NCBI GenBank assembly: GCA_003290165.1
Contig: QNQO01000201.1
Span: forward strand, 186,001 to 250,000
Origin: Berberis thunbergii
Taxonomy: Eukaryota; Streptophyta; Magnoliopsida; Ranunculales; Berberidaceae
Direction: 5' to 3'
DNA length: 64,000 nt
The position numbers and the translations under genes were made by a program. The notes under the pieces are model-generated. The model was not told where the DNA came from. It saw nothing but the letters and a program-made list of their open reading frames with translations, and ran no database searches. This document shows, piece after piece, positions 1 through 13,100 of the stretch (position 1 is its first letter; every line of letters begins with the position of its first letter).

Positions 1-119
1 TCCATGGACTTGGTCCGCTTCGCAGATGTGCCATTGTGGTCCTGAGGTCTGACTAAGTATGTTCCTATGCATGAAGTTATATGAAATGTGATTATTTAAA
101 GAGAGTACCTTTGCTGATA
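1..119. other. window edge, nothing recognised
   Basis: This short stretch precedes the recognisable gypsy remnant. I see no open frame or known motif in it. It could be the 3' non-coding part of the same minus-strand element, whose coding sequence fades out near position 120. Confidence 0.3.
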
Positions 120-2690
120 ATAATTCTTCAAATGCTCTGTATTTCACAACCTTTTCAGACGCTCTCTGCTTAGGTTTTCTAGCTAGTAGGTTCTTGCCCT
201 TTTTGTTGTCACCTTGTAGGGACCTTCCAAGTTAGGGCTTAGCTTGCCTTCTTTTAGGTATCTTGTGTGCGGCTCGGTCTTCCTCAGCACCCAATTGCCG
301 ACTTTGAATTCTCGAGGCTCTACTTTCCTATTATAATGCTGGACCATTTTTTGATGACAGAAATCTATTATGAAGTTCTGTCCTTCGCTCTTTGAGTAAG
401 TCTACATTGACTCTTAGAGCTTCATCATTGTCCTCCATCCTGAACGTAGGCATTCCTAGTTCCACTCACCATTGCTTCAGACCCATAAGCCAGTGCAAAT
501 GGCGTCTCTCCAGTCGGAGTCCTCTTTGTGGTATGGTATGCCCAAAGGATGCTCGAAAGCTTAGAGACCTAGAACCCTTTGGCTGCATCAAGTTTCCTCT
601 TGATTGCTTCCAGGATAGTTCGGTTGGTGACTTCTGGTTGTCCATTGGCCTGGGATAACTCGACGCGAAAAAGTGGTGACTGATGCCTAGTTCGGTGCAA
701 AGTTGCTTGACTTTCCCGCCTTCGAACTACGTCCCATTATCGCTGATCAGGATTTCTAGTATTCCGAATCTGCAGACGATAGACTTCCAAAGAAAGTTCT
801 TGATCTGATTTTCTCTTATCTTGGAGAAGGGCTCTACTTTTACCAATTTGGTGAAGTAATCGACCGCCACAAGGAGGAACTTCTTTCTTTTTGAGATGGG
901 AAACAGGCCTACAATGTCAATCCCCCACTGGGCGAAGGGCCACAGGCTGGTCATTGGAACCAGGGTATGTGCATGCATGTGTGTACGGGGCGTACCTCTT
1001 ACATTTATCGTACTTGCAGACCAAGTTTTTGGCCTCTTGCTGCATTTTCGGCCAATAGTACCCCAACGTGAGGGCTTTATGAGAGTGTCCTTCATGCAGG
1101 GTGGTTCCCGCAGATTCCTTTTCTAGGACCTGGTTTGCCTCTTCAGGGTCAGGCATCTGAATAGAGAGTACAACTCATTGTTGAGGCGCATGTACCGTAC
1201 AATTCTGTTTTTCAGCGCATGTACCGTACAATTCTGTTTTTCAGCTTGCAGGCTTCTAGCTTATCTGCTAGGAGGACTCCATTTTTTATGTAGCTGATCA
1301 GGGTGCTCATCTAGCTGGTCTTCATACTTGTGGAAAGGCTTTCGTGGAACCCTTATTTCTCTAGGGTCAACTTCTCTTGGAACTCTATGAGCGCGTCAGA
1401 GTCATTATCTGCGGATAAGGCCTTTTCAGCGAAGTCGTCGACTTCCTGGTTGTCTGCCCTAGATCAGCGGCGGCGTAGTAGTCTCTTGAACCCTCTTTTG
1501 GCATTGATTGCTTTATCAAAATAGGCCATCACTCGGGGTTTTTAACATCGAATTCACCATTTACTTGATTGACCAGTTGGGAGTCATGCACCATAATTTC
1601 TTTTACCCCGATTGTTCTGACTAGCTTTAGTCCGGCTAGGAGGGCTTTGTACTCTGCTTCGTTGTTTGAAGCGCGAAAGCTGAATTTGATAGCCTTATTG
1701 AGGGTGACCCCTTCAAGGGTGCAAAGGACGATCCCTGCTCTGCAACCCATGACCCGTCGCATCGTAAGATCCATCCCTGTGGAGGCGACTCGGGTTCTTG
1801 TCACCTTGCTGGTCTTTCAGTCCCAGTTCTCCTATCCCAATGAACTCGGTGATGAAGTCTGCTAGTGTTTGCGCCTTGATGGTCATTCTCGGAGCGTAGT
1901 GAATATCAAACTGTCCCAACTCCACTGACCATTTGACCATTCTTCTTGAGAGCTCTGGCTTGTACAATACGGACCAGGGTTGATACTCGGTCAGGACTGT
2001 TATTGAGTGAGGTTGAAAGTAGGGTCTTAGTTTTCTGGAGGAAGTCACCATCGCTGAAGTCAGTTTTTCCAGATTAGGGTAGTTAGCCTTCACCCATCGA
2101 ACGTTTTGTTGATGTAGTAGACGGGCTTCTGTTTCCCTTTCGCTTTCCGAACCAGAGTTGACAACATGCTCTGAGAGATGTCTCACTCAGAGTACATTTT
2201 GAAAGCAGCTCCGTGCTTTTCATGTATGTCTTCAGATCTTGGAAGGCATGTTCACAATGCTCTCCTTATTGGAATTTTTTGTTTTCCTTTAGGATTTTAA
2301 AGAAATGGAGGTATATGTCTGAAGATTTGGAGATGAACTTGTGTAGGGCTGCCACCTTCTCATTCAGGTTCTAAACTTCTTTCTAAACTTCTTTAATGTT
2401 TGTTGGTGGTCCCATGTTGAGAAGTGCCTAAATCTGCTTTAGATCAGCCTCTATAGTCTATCCTCTTCGATTGACTATGTAGCCCATAAATTTCCCTAAT
2501 TGCAACCCAAAAGTGCATTTCTGTGGGTTGAGCTTCATTCGGTACTTCCTGAGTTGGGAGAACGTTCATTGGAGGTCCGTTAGGTGATCGGGACCGTGGA
2601 GGTTTTTTACCAGCATGTCGTCGATGTAAACTTCCATGGTCTTTCGGATTTGTCCTTTGAATATTCGGTTAAGCAAACACTGATTTTATG
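120..2690 (-). mobile_element. degenerate Ty3/gypsy (Tat-type) pol remnant
   Basis: Read on the minus strand, this is a decayed gypsy polyprotein, truncated at its 5' end inside reverse transcriptase. In order: the RT palm with the catalytic YIDDML motif (about 2620-2640) followed by a KLNPQKCTFG stretch; the RT-associated RNase H (1713-2186); a second, archaeal-type RNase H with ASNNEAEYKALLAGLKL (1529-1804); the integrase zinc-binding part (HEGHSHKAL, C-x2-C, about 1030-1156); the integrase core with WGIDIVG (727-1000); and an integrase C-terminus with WVLRKTEPHTRYLKEGKL and GPYKV (120-420). The second RNase H is a hallmark of the Tat/Ogre lineage. Many stops and frame changes make it a fossil. 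No LTR is visible and the downstream end may continue past the left edge. It separates TIC40 from whatever lies to the left. Confidence 0.85.
1186..1243. repeat. 29-bp tandem duplication in the gypsy remnant
   Basis: A 29-bp unit beginning GCGCATGTACCGTAC is present twice head to tail, at 1186-1214 and 1215-1243, apparently without mismatch. It lies between the second RNase H and the integrase of the fossil. 29 is not a multiple of three, so it also shifts the frame. Confidence 0.85.
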
Positions 2691-4094
2691 ATATAAATTG
2701 GCGTTCATGTTCATGGGTAGTTCTAGAATTTAACATCTCAAACAAAATGCATGCAAAGAAACCTTACTGCTTGCCTTCCCACAAAAATCAGTCATCAATG
2801 GTGATATGTTCAGATTTGTCGTTGTTGATCTTGTTGATCTCGAGCCTGTAAAAATGAGCAGCGCTAAGCCAAGGACCATCATTGTGGTGACCCAAGGCAC
2901 TCTATGCTTAAGTCAGATATCGATGCAAGGAAGAGTGAAGACTGTATGTAAATTATAATGTGCATGCATACCTTTCTTCTTCATTTCACTATCTCTTATA
3001 GTAAGTGTTCCCTCCCCAACTGTCCCTGCGATTGAGGGCGTGATGGAGGGAGATCTCGCATAAGATCTTACCTGTGCATGATTGAGTTTCTTCGGCACTT
3101 AGCTCTGTTTAGGACCCAATGCTTGATTGAGCTAAGAGTTGATTTCGTGCGAGTGGATCTTGGGCCTGTGACAGCTCTGAGATTCATGTTCAGGCCTTAT
3201 TGTCCTGGGTCAAGCCCTAAAAGTCGTGCCTTTGGGCTAGCATGTCTTAGGCCTGAACACCTGACTTATGGACTGAACAACAATTTATGCATGGATCTGC
3301 TTGGGACTACGCTGAAATCTTTCACGTGCTAGGGTTAGCCCATGCCATGTGGACAATTGTGATTGAGTGAATGTTTGATATCTCATCAAGTGGTATTGGG
3401 GAAATATGCAAATTGTATAGGTGGGTAACACTTAATAGGAAACAAAAGATTCTTTGAGGGGATTTAAGTGCGGGTGTATACTTGTACATTCAAATACTTA
3501 TATTTTGATGGTGTCAGTTATTGGTGGAGTTTAGATGGGTACCTTTTATAACATAAGATTCTGTGAGGGGATTAGTGGGGGTGTATGCTTGTAGATTGGA
3601 CATAAGATACTTGTTATTCAGATGGTGTCATATATTGATGGAGTTTAGAGGGGTTCATCCCGAAGATATGTTCATCAATTGGGAATCGTAATGGCTTCCT
3701 TGATTAATGTTGTTTCTCTTTGTGCGAGTCCTTTGAAACTCTTTTTTATGTAATGGTGAAGTTCCTTTTTATTTATAAAAATAAAATAAAATCAGTTAAG
3801 CTACCTTGGTATATTTTAGTATGTTACTCATGCACCTATTTCCTATTTCAAGGGGCAATAACATTACTTTTGAGAAAAAGGATATTGATGGAGAAAATTC
3901 AAAGCTGAAAGATAGGGATGTGGGTGTGGCGCGCACGCTCCGATTTTCCTGAGAGTACTATGGGATAGGAAACTTCCACATTTACCTTAAAGTCTTGTAT
4001 TTATTTTCTTTGGGTATCTATGCAAATACTTCATGCTATATGTTTCAGTATGATCTTCTGGAAATCTTTCATGCTAATAAGTTGGAGATACTAG
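2691..4094. other. sequence upstream of the first visible TIC40 exon
   Basis: No convincing coding sequence is present. I looked here for the transit-peptide exon(s) expected before the first traced TIC40 exon and did not find them. The stretch just before 4094 is AT-rich with a CTAAT-like branch site about 20 bases before a TAG acceptor, as in an intron end. The most likely reading is that the region is the 3' part of TIC40 intron 1, with the gypsy remnant inside the same intron. A diverged tandem duplication lies at 3440-3652. Confidence 0.4.
3440..3652. repeat. diverged tandem duplication of about 100 bp
   Basis: Two neighbouring segments, about 3440-3537 and 3551-3652, share the same order of words: AGATTCT, TGAGGGGATT, GGGTGTAT, CTTGTA, GATGGTGTCA, TATTG(A/G)TGGAGTTTAGA. 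They differ by several substitutions and small indels, so the duplication is old. No function is suggested. Confidence 0.65.
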
Positions 4095-4194
4095 GTATGG
4101 AGGTTTTCGCAAGCATTTCATCTTCAAGCGGCACCGAAACATCCTCAATTGGCGTCAACCCTGGGATATCAGTGCCACCACCGTCCTCCCAAAT
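4095..4194 (+). CDS. TIC40: TIC40 exon a (linker before the membrane helix)
   Basis: It encodes VFASISSSSGTETSS and then VPPPSSQ, matching the Ser/Pro-rich stretch before the TIC40 membrane helix. It ends in phase 2 (AT) at a GTAACA donor and the split codon becomes Ile. The start is uncertain: acceptor TAG at 4092-4094 is preferred, with an alternative AG at 4101-4102. The open frame continues upstream to 3995 but that part does not look like TIC40. Confidence 0.85.
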
Positions 4195-7100
4195 GTAACA
4201 TCATTTGTTATTTCTATTTGTCCTTTTGTTTTTCAGGGCTTTCTTTTTTTCAATCGATGATAATTTTCTTGTTGTTGTGATTACATTTTCTAGAGGATCA
4301 CCACTATTTTGGATTGGAGTGGGAGTTGGGCTCTCAGCTCTATTTTCATGGGTGAGAAACTTAGGATCTGTATGAATTTTCAATAACATTATTGCACTTG
4401 TAGCATTGAGTATTGCACATGCAGCTATTATTGTCTGTTGTATACTTTATTTTAACATGCTGAATTTCATGTGTTAGGTGGCTTCTAACTTAAAGGTGAG
4501 TGCACTTAATCATGTTTACTTCGTAAGGTATGCGTGTATCCTATATCCTTGAGATTTCTCTTCATGTTTTGCGTACTTGTTTAAGTGTCAGATTATGGAG
4601 ACACTGATAATTGCTTAAAAAAATAACATCAAGGATGTTTTAATATTAGTTTCGAGTGTATATGGATAAGTTATAGTCCCTTTTTATTTAAAAATATAGC
4701 TTAGAATGCACTCTATTTTGTCAACTGACACTTTGATATTTCTCAATCTATGATATATATGAATTCGGGCTGGAGTTTCATTTATCCTCAGAGTTTAATA
4801 TGTACACGTCGTTTTCTTGTTCCTTTTCTCTTTATAAGTGGTAATCAGACTTCACAAAATTTTAAGTTGAGTCTCAGATCCTTTGAGGGTTTAGGATGAA
4901 TTCTTCAATTATACTGTATAGAAACCTGTTCAGTGAGGTATGCCAGTTGGATGTGTGAATGATGTGTTTTGCGAAATTTTATGTGAAATAGAGACCTTGT
5001 GAAGTAAAATATTGATCCAAAGGTCTCAGAATAAATAGAAGTCGTCTCAGAATAAATAGAAGTCCTCTCAGGAATCAACTCACTTAAGAACCTCTCCTGA
5101 TATCTTATTTTTGGTTTTGAGCACTCAAACACACTAGAGTCGAACACGTTTTTTCTCAAGTGGCATCTCCAAGTAAACAAATCAATCTGAATACCTATTT
5201 CATTTTTTTTTTCTTTGTATGTCTTGAATCTCTTGGTTTATCTCCTTTTCAAGTTGTAGGTTCAGGGTCGTTTGATTTTGTACAGTTTTCTTTGACTAGA
5301 TGTATACGTCTTAACACCTTTTCTTATATTGTGATTTATGAGTAATGAGTTTGGAAACTATTGTGGAAAAGACGAGATACTACATGCCAGAGAGGCTGAG
5401 GAGGCTTCTTTCTGAAGACAAAACTACAAAAGAAATACCTACCTTACCTTACATAGATTCAACCATTTTCTGTTGTATTACCTTGTTTCTTCCATGTTTT
5501 GACTTCCTTATTAGCTGTCTGGGATATGTCTGTTGTAAATGGCAATCATCAATAATGATATTAGGTATGATGCTTCAAATATTTAATTGCAAAGTTCTAA
5601 TGTTCCCCGACCACATCTGGAATTGGGATTCTGCGGGCCAACTTCTCCGCATTGTCCTTTTACTTTTATGGTTTTCTTTCTTTGATGAATCATGGGTTTG
5701 GTGATGTAATGCCATTTAAGGTTTGGGGTCTCATTTTCTCTTGGAGAATCGTTCTCATTTCATCTAAAGGGAAGAAGTTTGGAACTAATCCCCTATACTA
5801 TTTTGTGCATATTTAGGTGGGAAGTAACGGGAGATTATTTGAGGGTTCAAGACACGAGGGGAGCTGGTGATTTTGGAGATTAAGAGCTTTCTATTAGTTT
5901 GTGTAGGTCTTTTGGGGATTAGGAGGTAACATTTTGAAGATTAAGTGCCTAGAGGAACAAGCGAGTTTCTGATCATGTCTCGTCATGTAGGAATTATGTT
6001 CTGATGGATGTAATGGGTTTCCTTTGGTATAGTTGTACTTCATATTGTAGCATCAAGGGGGTTTACTTTCAACAGTTTATTGTGAATAGGGTGAATAATT
6101 CCTTGTCATTGTATCAGAGGCCCCTTAGGCTTTGCTCTTTAAGTTCCTTGTTGAATAGATGTTGATCCGTCTAATTCTTTTTGAAGACTACATTGTAAAT
6201 TGGGAAACTTATCAAATGTTTCTGTGACCTCTAATAAATTTAACATTGAACATAGCCCCCCAAACAAATACATTTTTGTAAATTGGAGAAAATAGTTTAT
6301 CATTCAGAATGGTAATTGGGTATGGAGCTTATGCTTCTTGCCACAATTTGGGTCATAATGGAAACAGAGATATCTAACCTTTTTTGAAGGGAAAAAAAGG
6401 AAGACATCAGATTTGGAAAGGATTTATAGGGAGTTTGGTATTACCGGCTGACATGTGGTATTCTAAAAAAATATCCCTTATATATATGAATTTTCAATTC
6501 AGGTAGCTTTGTAGAACAGTGTGTGTTTTTAACCTTTTTTGGAAACAATGGAGAAAAGAACGCTACAACTAGGGCTGGTCCCGCGTTTTTCTTCGGTTGA
6601 TAAAAAAAAATTCGCCAGGATACAAAGAGGTTGAGATAGGGTACAAAGTACAAACACTTGAAAAACCAAGCACCCAACTCAATAAGACAAAGTTACTTAA
6701 ATAAAATATGATTCCTTTATATAATACTAGAAGTGAAAATGCCCGAACTCTAAAAAGAAAAATAACTTGGCACAAAGAGAACAAGGAAGTTCTTGATAAC
6801 ATTGCACCGATTTTTTAGAAGGGCTTAATGGGAACCAAGGTGGTGTGAGGGGGAAACAAGGGTTGTGTTTTTGCGAAATGAAGCGTTCGTCGAAAATTTC
6901 GTTATTGTGAAATTACGAAAAGAAAAAATTACAATTTTTAGGGTTTTTAAAAAAAATTTCGAGGTTTTTTTTTTTCGAAAAATTTTGGGTTTTTTTTTCT
7001 TCTTTTCTAATTGTCATTTCTTCTAATTATTTATTGATTTTTGAAACCACCCCTTCCGATTTTCTAATTATCATTTCTTCTATTTATATATTGATTTTTG

Positions 7101-10100
7101 AAACCACCCCCTGATTTTCTAATTATATATTGATTTCATGTTTGTTTTATTTCTCGGTATTTAGGCTTCATTTAATTTGTTTAATAGATTTATTTACGTG
7201 CATCTTATTGTTTTTTTTTTACATATTTCATAAACCCTCAAAATTCACTGTATATATTTCATGTATCTTCAAAATTTTTACATTTTTTCTTTACACCGAA
7301 ATATTTCTTAAAATCAGGACCAAAATTAACTCGAAAAACGAAATCACAATCCTTGAGGGAGAAATTAGGTGTAAGCCTCACAAAATTAATTTGTAATCTT
7401 TATTGAGCTGTAGATTATGTAATATGAGCAGCTCCCTCACCCACGCAGTCTCTATTTTATTATCAGTATATTCTAATCGATGTAACAATGACACATGGAT
7501 ACGGGTCGGCCAGGCCAGACGATTTGGTAGGCCAAACAGGTCAACCCTGATCCTGTCCCGTTTAGTTATTGGGCCAACTATTTTGTAGAAACTTGAGGTG
7601 GTCGTAAAACTTTATATCTTATTTTAATCAATTATTTATGAAAATATAAGTCAAAATTTCATTTAATTATTACTTTCTTTTGTTATTTAATTTGGGAGAT
7701 TATTTACTCATTTCGAAGAAAATGAAATTAAAGATTAAGAGGGAAACAAGATGAGATAAAAAAATACTATAATAAAATATTAATTGGCCACATGGGTTAA
7801 AATGGGTTAGGATGTCAAACTCAAACCCAACCTGTAAATATAAATGGGTTGGCGGCCTGGCCCAAAATGGGCCGCAACCCAAACCTAAACCCATTTATAT
7901 TGGGTGGGCTTTGGGTCAGGTTGGCGGATTCAGGCATAATTACAAGCTCTAGATATGGGTATCGGTTTATGATATCGGGCGTGGGACATGTCGGCAAAAA
8001 ATATGAGTTACCCTAGGGACACGCTTGTACATTTTACTATTATTTACTTTTTTAGCAATACGGTCTAAATTATGATTCATATTCATTCACTTGTAGCCTT
8101 GTAAGTGAACATTTTCTCTCATGTACTACTAACCTGCCATGAGATGCTTGTAAAGTTTGTAAAAAATTGAAACTTTTATGGTAGAAAAAAATGTCCTTGT
8201 TACATGAATTTTGGTGTGTTTGACCTAAAAAAAGTTTTTTGTTATATGCAATTGATAAAATGTTAAAAAGAGTAGTGAATAGGTGCATAATAGAATGAGA
8301 ATAACAAATATTCAGGCACATATTAATGCCACCTTGCTACTAGATTACAACAAAACCCATAACACAATCATACGTCAAAACAAAAAATGTTTTTTCTTTG
8401 TTTTTAACAAACATACTGAAGTTGAGACTTTTGCGTCAGAATGTTTTACGCCTCAATTAAATAAGGCATAGTCTTCATTAGGACTGTGAAGTCTCCCTAG
8501 TGCGATTTTTTAAACCATGATTGCACAAACACAATACTAAAGATTAAAATAGATATGCATGACCTTCCACTTACACAAAGGGATGGCAACGGAGCAGATT
8601 TTGCCAAATCCATCCTCGCATCCGCCTGTTTAACCTTTTATTTAATTTTTTTTCAAATCCGTCCCCGTCACTAATGGAGGATATCCGCCGCAGGTTCAAT
8701 GGATGGCGGATTCCCACCCCGTCTAACCATTTATTCTTTGCAGTTTTTTTTCGTGGATCACGTATCCCTGCCCCGAGATTTTTTGGTTCTGTACAGACTT
8801 CATTTGGACCTAAATTTTTTCGTGACTCATTTTGCATGTCTGTACAATTTCAAATCACTTAAAACCTGTATGAAATCATTTCAATCATAATAGACCAAGT
8901 TTGAAAAATTCATAACTTGCAAAATTTTTTAGAGAACACAAACCAACTATGGTTAACATAACAAGCCAAGCAGCCCACAATAGTTGTACACAATAAACCA
9001 ACAAACTAAATATATTCTACGAATCAACACCAAACCAAGTAGCCCACAATAGTCTTACACAACAAACCAACAAGCTAAATATGTTCCACCAAGCAACAAC
9101 AACAAAACACAACAGTTCTAAATTCTAAACGATTCTAAATTCGAAACCAACAACAAAACGATGACCACCAACAATCCCCATCACGCTTTGTTATTTTGTT
9201 GTTGCAAAAACTTAGGCAACCTGTAATAAATAATTTCTATTAAAAAATGTCATAATGAGAAGAAATAAAAAAAATTGGTGTTGTTTTAAATCATTTCCAT
9301 CAAATCCTTGAAATAAAAAACATTTAAAACATTTCAATCATGCAATTTTGTACCTACAACATAAAATAACATTTTAACAAGGCCTAAGATATCATTAATT
9401 CATTGTAGGCTCATTTGAATACTTATTTACCTGAAGAGGATCCACACCATCTTGAAGGGTGGACTTTCTATATGGTGAAGTAAAAGTTTCATTCGTTATA
9501 AGATAAACATGTTCCGAACTTTTTGGATTTTTTGTTGTTCATCATTTCAATCATAGAGTATGAGAAATTAATACTCAATCAACTTCATTTGAAGCGAAAA
9601 TCCAAAATAGTTGCCACAAACATTATCCCATGATTGCATTCCAATACTTCTCAAAATTTTCAACCATGTTTGATGTTATCTCCTTTACAATTGAATAATT
9701 AGAAGCATGCCGCTGAGTAATGGCTTTCTAATTGAACAAATCTTAGGGATTAAAAAGGTTGGCTGGAGGATTTGGTTCTAGAAAATACTTTGGGTGCATT
9801 ATAAAACAATTCCAACTTCTCACATATCTCAGATGCAAGCAATCAATCTTCATCACATGGCAACCAGTTATATTGTGAATCCCATTGCTTCAATCTAGGA
9901 AAAAAATCCTTGTAAATCAAGCATAAAAAAAGTGGAATTCCACCTTGTTTTGCAATCTAAAACCAATTTCTTGCCACAATCATTTTCAATTGTCTAGCCA
10001 ATTTCTTGCCTCCTCTTCCCTCTTAGTTGTGGATGTCCAATAAGCAACAATATTCCAAATTCTTTTAACACCATCGTATATAACTTTCAATCCATCTTTA

Positions 10101-13100
10101 ACAATCAAATTTAAAATGTGTGTAGAACATCTCATGTGAAATAAAACACCACCTAATTTCATGGTGCCTACATCAAGCTCGCGTAACAAGAAAGTGACCA
10201 TGTTATCATTAGTTGAACAATACCAATGCATCACAAAGAAGTTCAGTAATATGAGGGCATGACACATTAATGAACCTAATAGTAAATATGCAATAATGGA
10301 GAACATATTAATTAATAACATTTAATCCACTATTATACTAGTTATAAATGTTAAATAGAAGAAATATGTATACCTTATAATACGACTTTACAATGCCAAA
10401 TTGTCATCAATGAAATGCGACATCCATAAAGAAATATGTTCTATAGGACTGAAGGTGGTGATGATATCCTTAACAACTTCCAAGTGAAGAAACTTGATGG
10501 AATTCCACAAAGAAATAGTTCTTGAAACAGATTTAGCCAGTCCATCTATGTTTCTCTAAAGTACATTCGGAAATTTTACTAAATAATGCAATCAACTAAA
10601 ACATCAACTATATTTCAAGATAATTTTTAAAATAAAAACCATAGATTCTTAGCAAATCCATCCATTAATTAAAGATTCCATCTTACACTAGTGCATATGA
10701 AAACTAAATCCAATGAACCCAAACATCCAATTCGTAACCATAAATGACAATTGATAAATAGGGTATTTTAATTGATGAGAAACAACTTACTTGAATCATT
10801 CTTCTGATTTTGTTGATAAGTTGGGGTTTGTTGGCTTGATCAAATTTATAAATTTGAAACATAGATTTCTCCCAAATTTGAAAGCTTTTATTCTGCAAAG
10901 AAAAATCATCAAAGCTCCTCTCCAAAGTGAAGTGGACGGTTGCTGGTGGTGGAGCGCCTGGATGAAGAGAAGCAGATGGAGAAATGAAGTGTCGAAGAAG
11001 TGAAGAAAAGTTGAAAAAGAAGAACTGAAGATTGAAGAACTTATTGGTGGACGGTGTCGATGGGCGACGGTGGCTGGTGGTGGAGGCGTGGAGCCAGGAA
11101 GGAAGGGGTTGTCTCTTGTCTGTGTAATGGAGAGAAGAGAGGCGATGGAGAGGGATTAGGGGTTTTGTCTTTAAAGTTTCAAGGCTTTTTTAGTATAGAT
11201 AAATGAGTTTTTAAAATAATATAAGATATATATATATATATGACAGAAATTTGCGGGGCGGATATGACCAATTTCGTATCCGCCTCGAATCCACAACAAA
11301 GTAAATTTTCATCCCCGAATCTGTTAAGCTAAACCCATATCCACCCCATTCGAGCGAGGCTGGGGCAGATATCCGTGTAAATGGATTTTTCTGCCAACCC
11401 TACTTACACAACTGGTGTGATTATATTAAGAACAAAGATAACAAAGCAGTTCACATAAATCTCCATTTAAAAAATCACTCAGCAACATACCTAGTCTCTC
11501 ATCTGGTCAAATGATATCAGGTAATATAATATTATTATTACCTAGAACATCCCTGAGTTGGGTCGAGGGAAGTCCTCTCTAAGAAGTTTTTCCAGCTATC
11601 TTTAAAGTATTGGGCAATAAGGCGGGCAAGGTATAAGCGTTGTTTTACTGCTAACAATCAAGATTGGACTGAAATTTGTAGCTAAGGAAGGATTTTAACA
11701 ACTAGAAAATGAATAATCTCTTATCAACATAGTAATCCTGCTTTAGAGTAGGACTCTTGATGACAGACCTGATCAATGAATTTGGGAAGGAGAAGAAAAT
11801 AACTTTTCATTAAGATTTGCAATGGTTTTGGCTACGCAAATACAACATGACCTCAGTTTGGAAGTAGTGGCCCAAATATGCACTGAGAGTATGCCTATTT
11901 GGTTGGACAGTTGTGCGTGAGATGATTTAGCCATTGATATAGTTGGGGGTGGGGGGCGTGGAGGTTGAATTGGTTCAAAATTATGTTATGAAAGTGGTTG
12001 AGGAAATATGGCATAAAAAGCGAGTGTTGGGGATGGAGGTGATCATAACGAAATATGATTCAAAATGATTGGATTGGCTTCTAAAGCAACCAGTGTGTTC
12101 TTAAGGAACAAGTATATGGAGGTCTATTTCTTCATAAGCAAGGGATTGAAGTTTTTTTTTTTTTTTTTTTTTTTTTTTTGAAAGGCAAGCCGGTGTTTGA
12201 TAGGATCCGTAACCTATCCCCCGAGGTGCCGCCTATAGGCCAACATCACCCCGAAAGAAATTATGCCGCCGAAGGGTCTCGAAGCAAGGACCTGGGGATA
12301 AATCCCACAAGGCCTTAACCACTCGACCATAACTCCGTTGGCAGGGATTGAAGTTGTAACGGGCAAGGGTGACAAAGTCAGTTTTTGTTGCAATATGTGG
12401 GTTGGGAATATGGTCCTTAAAGGTAATGTCCAAGACTGTATGCTCTTTGTAGTAGGAAACATGGTTTACTGAGAATTTGTTATAAGTTTGGTAACTTGGT
12501 GAGAAATGATATAGATTTGGATTCCCACTTTAGGAGGTGAATTTGTCTGCGGGGAAGCCTATGAGTTTGCAATTCCATCACATATTTGGGTGGGAGTTAG
12601 GTTGGGAGACGAGGATGATAAATGGGTTTGGAAAGAGGATGGGCATTTTTTTTTTCAAGTAGGTTCATACTTCTCAATGATGACTAGTGATCATATACCT
12701 ATTGGTGCACACATAGTTTCCCCATGAAGTTAGTAACAAAGTAAGGGCTCCTTTTAGGGTATTTGGAGCATGGATGCATTTCATGAAGAGTTTTGGTTTT
12801 TTTTGGGTGATGCCTTCTTCGATGGAGGATCTGTTGAGATCTTGGAAGAATTCTCCACTATTTGTCTTATAAAGGGAGCTAGGGAAGGCTTTTTGTCGAA
12901 TATTGTTTATTTTCTTTTTGTGATGAGCTGGACGATTTGAAAAGAAATACTAGGATTTTTGTGGAGATCATGATTTGTCTTTGGGGCTGGGTTTCATCTT
13001 CTCTCACTTAAGGATTGCATTTTGAAGTCTTATATGCAAACATGGAGAATATTGAATAGGAGCCTTAATGCTTTAAGGTGGCCATCACTGTATTAGTTGC

